A stretch of 32,408 bases of DNA from JANYGM01 sp043764015 (GTDB lineage Bacteria > Bacteroidota > Bacteroidia > Cytophagales > Thermonemataceae), in the NCBI GenBank assembly GCA_043764015.1, contig JAYUKY010000100.1, positions 1-32,408 on the forward strand, given 5' to 3'. Under the pieces are notes generated by a model. The model made no database searches. It was not told the origin of the DNA and saw only the letters and a program-made list of their open reading frames with translations. This document shows positions 22,659 through 32,100 of this stretch, one piece after another. Positions within the stretch are counted from its first letter, which is position 1; each line of letters opens with the position of its first letter. The translations under genes were made by a program, and so were the position numbers.

Positions 22659-22679
22659 TGAATTGTAAATTGTGAATTT
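22659..22679. repeat. Heptad tract (TTGAATTGTAAATTGTGAAT) before rpiB
   Basis: It occupies the rpiB leader three bases from the start codon. It is one arm only, with the same GAATTGT word as the loci at 6344 and 15800. Confidence 0.55.
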
Positions 22680-22881
22680 TATTTATGCCATAGACACAAA
22701 TATACAAAATATTTAGTTTTTGGTATGATTTTAGTAAGTTTATTTCAGAAAATAAGAAAAAAAATAGGTTTTTCTAACTAAATTTTGTTATTTTGTTTGT
22801 TTGAATAAAATGTACAACATCTGTAAAAGAAATCTTAAAGAAAATCCTTAAGCACCCCTTACAAAACCTAATAAAAAACTT

Positions 22882-24921
22882 ATGAAAAAAATAATAAATA
22901 TATCTTTCTTACTTTTATTTTTCTTTACTTTTTCTGCTACTTTTTCTACTGAAATACTTGCGCAAAAGGTAGAATGGGCAACAAAAGTGTTAAGTGTTTC
23001 CTCCGAGAAAAAAAACACGAAAGACCCCAATCAGTATACGGCACGTCAGGCGTTAGGCAAACCAACACTTTTGCCAAATACCCGTTTTAGCCCTGCTGCG
23101 TGGTCGCCAGCCACAGAAGATAACACAAAGCCCGAATTTATTAAAGTAAATTTTGTGCCTACCAATGCTCGCCAGATTGTCGTGGCAGAAAGCTATAATA
23201 GTGGTGCAATAGCCCAAATAGTCGCTTATAATCAACAAGATAAGGCTGTTTTTACTTGGAATAATGAAAAATTAGGGCAAGAAAACAGAAACGGACAAAT
23301 GCTTTATGTAAAACTAGATAGTGTAAAACGTATTTATTCTGTCAAAATAACCCTTCAAACGGATAGAATACCAGGTTTTAACCAAATTGATGCCATTGGA
23401 CTATCTGAAAATGATGCGCCTATAACATTTCCTATCAACATACAAACGGCTCTTTCTATTAAAAATAAACCAGAAAAATTAGGAAATAGTATCAATTCTC
23501 AATATCCTGCTTTTGCACCAAATATTACGCCTGATGGCAAAAGATTGTACTTTTCACGCTCCGACCACCCAGAAAATATGCCATTTAAAGACAGTTCTGG
23601 ACGAACTATTTACAAACAAGATATTTGGTTTGCAGACTTGCAAAATGCTGATAATGGTGTATTTAGCAAAGCACAAAACATAGGCGCACCACTCAACACA
23701 AGTGGTCATAATACGTCTTTTTCTATTGCTGATGATGGAAATTCAATGCTTCTCAATAATAAATATATGCCTGACGGTAGTTTAGAGCGTGGTTTGTCTA
23801 TTACGTATAAAGAAAATGGCGTTTGGGGGAAACCAAAAGAAGTAATTATTGAGAGTTTGGAAAACTTTTCTGATTTTTCAGAATTTTGCCTTTCTCCTGA
23901 CGGAAAAACTATTATTGCAGCTATTCAGCCCACAGATTCTCAAGGGGGAAAAGATTTGTATGTTTGCCTTAAAAAAACGGCTACTACTTGGGGAAAACCC
24001 ATAAATATTGGAAAAAATGTCAATACGGCAGAAAATGAAAGTTCTCCATTTTTGGCATCTGACAACAAAACGCTTTATTTTGCATCTTTGGGGCATAGAG
24101 GTTATGGTAATTATGATATTTTTGCTACAAGACGTTTAGATGAAAGTTGGTTGTCTTGGAGTGAGCCTGAAAATGTGGGTCAGAGCATCAATACAGCAAG
24201 TGCAGAGATGTATTTTAGCATTATGTCGTCTGGTGAATATGCTTATTTCGTTTCTGATAAAAATATCTCTCGTGTGCGCCTAATAGACCCTTTGAAGCCT
24301 GCTGTGCCACTTTTGATAGTGAAAACAGTAGATGCAAAAACTAATTTGCCACTTTTTGCAAAGGTCAATATTATTGGTTTGGAAGATAACAAAGAAGTAA
24401 AAGGAATTGAAAATCCACCCAATTCTAACGAACATAAAATTGTATTAAAACAAGAAAAAAAGTACAGAATTACGGCTGAATTTGATGGTTATTTTGCTAC
24501 TACAAAAGACGTTAATATCCCTAAAATAAGTCAATACAAAGAATTTACTGATACTTTATTCCTTACGCCTGTGGCTAGTGGTGAAAAAATCCGTTTGGAT
24601 TTTATTTATTTTTCACGAGCAAGCGCAGAGCTTTTGCCAGAATCTTTCCCAGAACTAGATAGATTAGCGGAGATTTTAGAGAAAAATGCTACCACAAGTA
24701 TTTTGTTAGAAGGACACACAGAGCCTTTTGGTAATCCGAAAGGACTGCGAAAACTAGCTAAAGAACGTGTCGTTTCTGTGAGGCATTATCTTGTTAGCAA
24801 AAAAAGAATTCCAGAAAAACGCATCAAAATTGAAGGTTATGGCGGCGACAGACCTATTACGAGAAAAGATGACGAAAAAAGTCGTCAGCTAAATAGACGT
24901 GTGGAAGTGAAAGTTTTATAA
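22882..24921 (+). CDS. PD40 propeller and OmpA domain outer-membrane protein
   Basis: A 679-residue exported protein. A signal peptide (1-28, ending ILAQ) precedes an N-terminal beta-sandwich-like region (about 30-180, ARQALGKPTLLPNTRFSPAA, possibly discoidin-like). A PD40/WD40-type propeller follows (about 205-475) with repeats such as AFAPNITPDGKRLYFSR, CLSPDGKTIIAA and PFLASDNKTLYFAS. Next is a small regulatory-like beta domain (about 490-590) and a C-terminal OmpA domain (about 592-679) with LEGHTEPFG and SRQLNRRVEVKVL. The OmpA domain should bind peptidoglycan from the periplasm. The propeller/regulatory/OmpA order resembles PorE of the type IX secretion system, but there is no TPR region, so I do not assign that name. 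Confidence 0.9.
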   Translation: MKKIINISFLLLFFFTFSATFSTEILAQKVEWATKVLSVSSEKKNTKDPNQYTARQALGKPTLLPNTRFSPAAWSPATEDNTKPEFIKVNFVPTNARQIVVAESYNSGAIAQIVAYNQQDKAVFTWNNEKLGQENRNGQMLYVKLDSVKRIYSVKITLQTDRIPGFNQIDAIGLSENDAPITFPINIQTALSIKNKPEKLGNSINSQYPAFAPNITPDGKRLYFSRSDHPENMPFKDSSGRTIYKQDIWFADLQNADNGVFSKAQNIGAPLNTSGHNTSFSIADDGNSMLLNNKYMPDGSLERGLSITYKENGVWGKPKEVIIESLENFSDFSEFCLSPDGKTIIAAIQPTDSQGGKDLYVCLKKTATTWGKPINIGKNVNTAENESSPFLASDNKTLYFASLGHRGYGNYDIFATRRLDESWLSWSEPENVGQSINTASAEMYFSIMSSGEYAYFVSDKNISRVRLIDPLKPAVPLLIVKTVDAKTNLPLFAKVNIIGLEDNKEVKGIENPPNSNEHKIVLKQEKKYRITAEFDGYFATTKDVNIPKISQYKEFTDTLFLTPVASGEKIRLDFIYFSRASAELLPESFPELDRLAEILEKNATTSILLEGHTEPFGNPKGLRKLAKERVVSVRHYLVSKKRIPEKRIKIEGYGGDRPITRKDDEKSRQLNRRVEVKVL

Positions 24922-24944
24922 TTTTTTTATTTTTAATGAAACAT

Positions 24945-24988
24945 AAAAATGTGTAGAAGTGCGTTTAAACGCATTTCTACACATTTTT
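24945..24988. terminator. Bidirectional terminator, 22-base-pair palindrome
   Basis: AAAAATGTGTAGAAGTGCGT and onward is followed directly by its complement (one G-T pair) with A- and T-runs at the ends. It lies downstream of the OmpA gene and at the stop codon of a possible minus-strand small gene. Confidence 0.85.
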
Positions 24989-25122
24989 TATTCGCTATTT
25001 TCTAACAGTCTGGTTTTGCGTGTTTGCCTTGTGATTTTAGACCTGTTTTGAGCAAATGGGTCTTTTTTGTCGTTGTTGATGAATGGGCAGCGTTTGCCTA
25101 TTTTGGTGATGTTCTTGTTCAT
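24988..25122 (-). CDS. Possible small basic protein, 44 residues
   Basis: An ATG frame on the minus strand encodes MNKNITKIGKRCPFINNDKK through to RKTRLLENSE. It is strongly basic, with no hydrophobic segment. Its codon use looks protein-like and its stop abuts the palindromic terminator at 24945-24988. I recognise no family. It could be a small RNA-binding or ribosome-associated protein, or chance. Confidence 0.35.
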   Translation of the reverse strand: MNKNITKIGKRCPFINNDKKDPFAQNRSKITRQTRKTRLLENSE

Positions 25123-25199
25123 AGTAATTGTGATTTGTGAATTATCTGTTTATTGTTTTACGAATAGTTTTTTATAGAAGTCAAAATGAAAGGCAATAA

Positions 25200-25236
25200 A
25201 AAAACACCCTAAAATCATTGATTTTGGGCGTTTGCA
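25200..25236 (-). terminator. Minus-strand terminator
   Basis: On the minus strand CGCCCAAAATCA and GATTTTAGGGTG form an imperfect stem followed by seven T. It lies 50 bases downstream of the 68-residue open frame at 25284-25490. Confidence 0.6.
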
Positions 25237-25283
25237 ATATTTTGATAAAATCTAATAAATAAAAAAACTCTAAAAATAATTTT

Positions 25284-25490
25284 CTAAAATTGTTGAAAAC
25301 TACACGAATGATTTTTTTTATATTTATCTATATGCTTGCCCTTATGATTTCTGATATATTTTTTCATATCATTTTGAATACCAAAGCTACTCCATAAGCC
25401 TACTGCGCATAATCCAAAGCAAGATGCTTTGCAAAGCTCTTGATGCTTTGTGGCTGGTGCAGTGGTGATATAACGAGAAATAAGAAGCAT
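25284..25490 (-). CDS. Possible small protein, 68 residues
   Basis: An ATG frame with a short apolar, Cys-containing centre (CFGLCAVGLWSSFG) and a Lys/His-rich end (KKYIRNHKGKHIDKYKKNHS). No family is recognised. The terminator immediately downstream on the same strand is the main reason to list it. Confidence 0.35.
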   Translation of the reverse strand: MLLISRYITTAPATKHQELCKASCFGLCAVGLWSSFGIQNDMKKYIRNHKGKHIDKYKKNHSCSFQQF

Positions 25491-25719
25491 TTTTTTAGAT
25501 AAAATTCTTGTTTTTTTGAGATTTGTTTGATTTTAGTTGATAACTACTTGCAAATGAAAGCATCTTTTTTGGTATTACCAAACTTTTTTCAGGTTATTTT
25601 TCAATTTTCCTCTAAATTTATAACAAATATTCTAGTCAAAATTTTATATTTGTACCTCTTACTTCTTCCTAAGCAAGTAATGTTAAACAATTAGATAACG
25701 ACATTGATAACTTGTATTA

Positions 25720-25872
25720 CAGTCCAGCGGACTGATATATTTATAGAAAACAGTTAAAAAATGTATTTCGCTCTAGTGGAGCGCAATATTTATAAAACTA
25801 GCACTTACTAGTGCCGCCGCTGGAGCGAAATACAATGATATTTCTATAAATATACAGTTGCGCTGGAACTAA
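25720..25872. repeat. Three-unit palindromic repeat (CCAGCGG...ATATTTATAGAAA), copy 2
   Basis: Direct units at 25722-25752 (GTCCAGCGGACTGATATATT) and 25768-25798 (CGCTCTAGTGGAGCGCAATA), and an inverted unit at 25840-25870 (TTTCTATAAATATACAGTTG), as in the copy at 14292. An additional GCACTTACTAGTGC palindrome lies between. The rest of the spacer up to 26030 has no recognised feature. Confidence 0.65.
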
Positions 25873-26034
25873 TACAAAATATCAATGTCTTTGTCTAAAT
25901 TAGCTAATTGTAAGTATTGCTGCAAAAGTATTACATCTTTGATGCTATTGTGGTTTTAACCGACTAAACACTTAGATAAAAATATTTTTTAGGAATTTTT
26001 ATTAAAAAACCTTATCTTTCCTAAAATTTTGCGT

Positions 26035-26042
26035 TATTTTTG
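26035..26042 (+). promoter_or_regulatory. Possible -7 element of the giant gene
   Basis: TATTTTTG fits TAnnTTTG, but no TTG is present at the expected -33 distance. The leader would be about 75 bases. Confidence 0.3.
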
Positions 26043-26122
26043 TGCAACATAAAAAGTAATAAAAATATTATTCAAAATTTTGAATAGATGAAATACAATA
26101 CGCCCGAATATATAAAAGTAAT

Positions 26123-29100
26123 ATGAAAAATAATATTAAATATAACCTTACTATCATAGTTTTTTTGATAACTTTTAGCCTACTTTCTTTGAATGCTAGC
26201 CAAAGTTTTGCTCAAAGTCTTTCAAACAAACCTGAAGAATTTATTATACAACTTGACCAAATAATGACAGGAAGCCGTTTAGAGCCTGTTATGCAAGCAA
26301 GTAGCAACTTTAAAAGTGCGTGGGATAGCAAAAGATTTAATGAAAAACAGCAACAAAGTTTGATGTTTTCTATTAGGAAAATTGTGGATAAGCGTTTGCG
26401 TGTGGCGGGTGAGTTGACCACTTTCCTAAACACAGTTACGGCTGCGCTAGAGCAAAAAGGCGCAACAGACGAGATTGTTAGTGTTACGGAAAAAGCCTTT
26501 ACAATCTATTCTCCCGCACAAATGATAGATTATATCAATACTTTGCATAGTTTTGTGGTCAAATCTCAATTATATGGCTCTATTTATGGGCGTGTTCACG
26601 CTTTTGGAAATGATTATCAACTTGTTTTTGTAGATACTTTGACAAATAGAAAAGCTGGTTGGTGGGCTGATTGGGCAGAAGCAGACATTACAGACAAAGA
26701 CGGCAACGTCAATCCTTATCCTTTTGCTCGTGTGGAAGGTGCTGCTATTTTGGTTAATAAAACCAGCCTTTGCTGGGCTAATCAAAGTGATTCTATCACG
26801 CTTGAAAATACAAAAGGAGCTTATATTTTTGATAGAAAAGTCTTTGTAGGCAATAAAGGGCATTTTGAATGGGATAATATCAACCTGCGTACGCCCACAA
26901 ACGACAGCCCAGATGCCAAAACTATGCCCAAAATCTTTGCTGATTTTGAAAAATATAGCTTTATCCCTGAAGAACAAAAACTTAGCGCAGAAAATGTAAC
27001 CCTTACTTACGAAAAGAAAATTACTAAACCTGCAAAAGGGAGCTTTAAATACGTGGCAGAAGCGCGAAAAAACACCAAAGATACAAGATTTCCACAATTT
27101 AGGTCTTATGCTGAAAACGCTGAAATAGAAAATGTTGGTAACGAAACACACAAATTACATTATCAGGGTGGTTTTTCTGTGCGTGGCTGGAAACTTTATG
27201 GCACTTCTTCCAAAAATATGGCAACTATTGACTTAGTACAAGAGGGACAAAAGAAATTTCAAACACGCTCAAATGAATTTTATTTGGGAGATGACGAAAT
27301 AACCGCTAATGACGCTTCCTTTTCGTTTTATATTTCTGGGCAAGATTCTCTTTCTCATTCTGACGTAACACTTCACTACAGTCTTAGTAAAGTGGCTGGT
27401 GATAGTATGCCCGACCACGTTTTTAAACTTTTCAAAGAGAAAACACATCACGAAATCCCCTTTATAGACAACTACCACAAAATGTATATTATGGCAGATA
27501 TGGCAATCTATAATTCTGCTAAAAATAATATGGATTTTTATATGCTTGGTGGCGGGGGCAAAAGTCCTGCACTTTTTGAGTCGTATAGTTATTATAGTGA
27601 TGTGCGTTATGAAGATATGCAAGGACTGAATAATTACCACCCTTTACAGCTTTTAGAAAGCGTTGCTAAAAAATATGGCACTCGCAATGCACAAGGAGAT
27701 ATGGTTTTTCAACTTGATGCTGCGGCTGATGTTTATAAAAAAGATATGAAAATACTGACAGCGCAAGTACGTGCACTCTCGCAGGAAGGCTATGTGAGGT
27801 ATGATGAAAGCAAAAATGAAGTTATAATATTAAACAGAACTAGCCATAATGACGCTTCGTATTTCTATAAAATTGCTATGGAAAGAAAGAAAGATTACCC
27901 AAAAAAGAAACTTCCAAAAGGCTTACAAGAGTACGCAGACCACGACTTTGATGATATGGTCATAGAGTCGCTTGCGCCACGTGAGGCAAGTAAAGACAGT
28001 AGCAAGTCTGATACAGTAAAATTTAAGTTTGCTAGAGAAACAATGTATTTTGGTAAATTGGAAAGTAAATCTATAGTTATCACTAAAAGAGCTTTTCGTG
28101 CAATACCTGATAGTATTTTACGAGATACAACTATTACTTTTGGTGATACTTTGATTATCAAAAACTTTGTTTTAAATAAAAAAATAATTATACAAGAAGA
28201 GTTTGAAAGGCTAAAATACAACCCAAAACAATACATAATGACAGAAATAGAGGGTTATTTTATCAATACAAAACGCTCAAAAGGAAAAGTAATGCCTAAC
28301 GCCTCTGTTGATGCCAATGGTGGCGGTATGCTTATTCGTGGAATTGAAGCTTTTAGTATTAGTAAAAAGCTCAATGTCAATATTTTACCACGAGAGAAAG
28401 AAATTCGTATCTTTGAAAATAGGTCTATTTTGATGGAACACGGCGAGGTTACGGTAGGGAATTTCCGCTTTATTGGACGAAATTTTGTGTTGCCCTATGA
28501 CGAATTTAAACTTACTATGGGCGAAATTGATACAGTTTTGTTTTCTGTTCCTGACAAAGATAACCCTAAAAAGCGCATTGATTTAGGGGCTGAAATTCGT
28601 ATGAATGATGGCTCTCTTCAAATAAATAATCCTAACAACAAATCTGGGCTGAAAACTGGGCTTATTGCCGGTGCGGAGAAAAAAGGAGATACGTATGAAA
28701 TGTATCCAAAACTTTCTGTAGAAACAGGAGGGAAGATTTATTTTGACCAATTTTACCGCCAAAAAAGTGCTTACCATAAGCCACAAGCATATTTTGAAAT
28801 CCCTAAATTGGAGCTAGACAGTCTTACGAGTTCTGCGCCAAAATTTACAGGGACATTTTATTCTAATATGTTGCCGCCTATCAAAGAAGACCTTATACCA
28901 ATTTTTGATGCCAATTATAATGGAATTGAAGAGAAATATTCTTTGGGTTTTGTTCACAGACCCAAAAAACCAATTAAATTATATGCCACAGACGGCACAA
29001 TCACGGCAGATTCTTTGGTAATGTATAAAACTTCGCTCACAGCATCAGGTAGAAATACAGAAATAAAACACCTTACTTATAGCGTAAAAGCAAATAAAAT

Positions 29101-32100
29101 AGTGCTTACTCCTGATTCTGCCTTTGCTTATAACGCAGAACTTAACGCAAAGCAAGGAAGAGTAAAAAATACAGATTATCCACACGCTTTTGGTAAAAAT
29201 TTGAAATTACATTGGAGTACGGGTTATAGGAAAGATACTTTATTTGTTCCACAAGATAGTTTGGTGGTTTCTAACAAAGTAAATGAACCAATGACTGTTT
29301 TTAATGCAGATAATCCTGCGGCTGCCAACGGCAAAATAGCCATTACGCCACGTGCTTTATGGCTTACAGGTATGCTTGTGCGCAAAGATTTTTTTATGTT
29401 TGCGCCAGAAGGTATGACCATTACAAATGATAGAATTTTTACGCCAAATACGGCTGATAATGCCGTTGATTTTAAGATAAATTCTCTAAATGCAGACCCT
29501 TTTGATACAACTTCTGCCAATCTTTACATAGAACACCCGCCAATTATTCAGGGAAATGCGGTTGCCGTTGATTTTGACCTCAAAAGAGGCATTGCCAAAA
29601 TCACGCCAAACGACACTATTGCAAAATCTGACCCAACTTATGCTTTCATTACGTTTCCTTATGCAAAGTTTAAAACATCTATCAAACAAGCAACGTGGGA
29701 CGTAAATAAGAAAATGATTACTATGAAAGGGGATTCCTCATCTGTGTTTTATTCTACCAAATTCCAAGAAGAAACAGGAAGTAATGCCAAAGATTTAGAA
29801 TTTATTTCAACTGGTGGCACTTACGACATCAAAGATTTGGAAAATCCTATATTGGAGCTTACTGGTGTGCCTTATATTATTTCTGCTGATTCTCGTATTT
29901 TGCCAGACAAAGGCAAAATTGAAATTTTGAAAGGCTCTGAAGTGCAAGAACTTAGAAATGCTAAACTTGTTATTGATACACTCAATAAATACCATAAATT
30001 GATTGATGGAACAATAAAAATCCATAATAGATTAGAATACGAAGGAGATGCCACTTATCAATATACCAACGTGGATAGCTCTAAAACTAATATTAAATTT
30101 GATAAATTTGAGTTTATTAGAGAGTTGCGTGTGGATAGTAGCAAACGTAAGCGCAGACGTGATTTGCCCGACAGCGTTGCCTACACACGTGGAAATGGTG
30201 AAGTAGCTGATACTGAACGCTTTTTCGTTACGAAAAGTATTCTTTTTAAGGGAAAAGTAGAAATGCTTGCTTTTAAGAAAGATTTGAAAGTTGATGGCTA
30301 CATAAAGGCGGAACTTGCCAAACACAAGGAATTTAATAGCACTTGGATACCGTACAAGCGTGATGCAGGTGATGTTTATATTGAATTAGAAGAAAAAACG
30401 CAGGGAGAAGCTGATGTGGTTACCTCTGGGCTACATTTTAATAAAGATGAAGGCAAAATTTATCCTACGTTTTTATCAATAAAGCCTAATCAAAGTGATG
30501 ATGATATTTTCTTGGCGAAAGGTGTACTTAAATATCTCCCAAAAGAAGATGAATTTAAGATTACTGATAAGAAAAAACTAGACAGCACGCAAACAAATTA
30601 TGAAGGAAATGTGTTTGTTTTTGATGACAAAAAAGATTTTATGCAAATGGAAGGCGCAATAAATCTGACTGATGCAGAAACACAAAAATACATCAGAACG
30701 GCTGGGAATGCAAAAGTAAATATTGCTAAACACAAGTACGACATCAATACAATGATGGTTTTTGATTTTAAAAATCCTAAAATTGCATTTACGACTGCTG
30801 GACAACTTTTTAAGATAAACAGACCATCTGACGCTGAAAATGCTATCAATGATAGTTTGCCTATTCAACCCAAAATGGCTGAATTTATTGGAAATGAAAA
30901 AACATTAAGCTACGAAAAAGATAGAAAAGGCATTTATAAGCCACTTTTTATGGCTGATAAAAAACTTAAGAAAAGTTTGGTACTATCTAACGTGCATTTC
31001 AAATGGTCTGATTCTACTAAGGCGTTTTATAGCGTGGGCAAGATTGGCGTTGCGAGTATGTATGACAGAGATGTCAATGCTATGCTAAACGGATTTGTAG
31101 AAATCAAAAAAACTGCAGGAGGAGATATTGTGAGCGTTTATTTGGAAGCTGGGGAAGGAAATTGGCTTTATTTCAATACTGAAGGTGGAATTTTGAAAGG
31201 CTCAGGCTCTCAAAATGCTATTTTGAAAGCGTTTGCAAAAGGAAAACCTTCTAAAAAAGCTGGTGAACTTTCTGTAAGTGCCGCAGAAGAAGGTGCAGAA
31301 ACAGAGTTTAGACGTGCTTTTAAGAAAAATTATATCTTAAATGGTGCAACTGACCCAGAAGAAGCAAAAGAAGAGCAAGAACGCAAAGAACGTGAGAAAA
31401 AAGAAGAAGAAGAAAAATTAGAACAAGAGAAAAAAGAAAAAGAAGAAGAGAAAAAAGAAAAAGAAGAAAACCCAGATGCAGAAGAAACAGAAATACCTGC
31501 TAATGAAACTCCTTTGCAAAAGAAAAAACGTGAGAAAGATGCAAAAGCTAAAAAAGCTAAACTAGAAAAAGAAGAAAAAGCTAAACTTGCAAAAGAAGCA
31601 AAAGATAAGAAAAAGAACAAAGATAAGCCAAAAGAAGAAATAGAAGAAGAAGAAGAGAAAAAAGAAGAGGAAGAAGAAAAAGAAGAAAAACCTAAGGACA
31701 AACCAAAAGAAGAAAAACCTAAGGAAGAGAAACCAAAAGAAAAAGAGAAACCAAAAGTTGATGAAGAAAAAGAAGAAGAGGAAGAAGAACCTGTGATTGA
31801 AACGCCTGCGCAAAAGAAAAAACGTGAGGTAGCAGAAAAAATACAGAAAGCAAAAGAGGCAAAAGAAGAAAAAGCTAGGCTTGCAAAAGAAGCAAAAGAC
31901 AAGAAAAACAAACCTAAAGAAGAGCCAAAAGAAGAGGAAAAACCAAAAGAAGAAAAACCTAAGGACAAACCAAAAGAAGAAGAAAAACCAAAAGATAAGC
32001 CAAAAGAAGAAAAACCTAAGGACAAACCAAAAGAAGAAAAGAAAAAAGAAGAGCCAAAAGAAGAGGAAGAAGAAAAAGAAGAGGAAAATCTTGACCCAAA

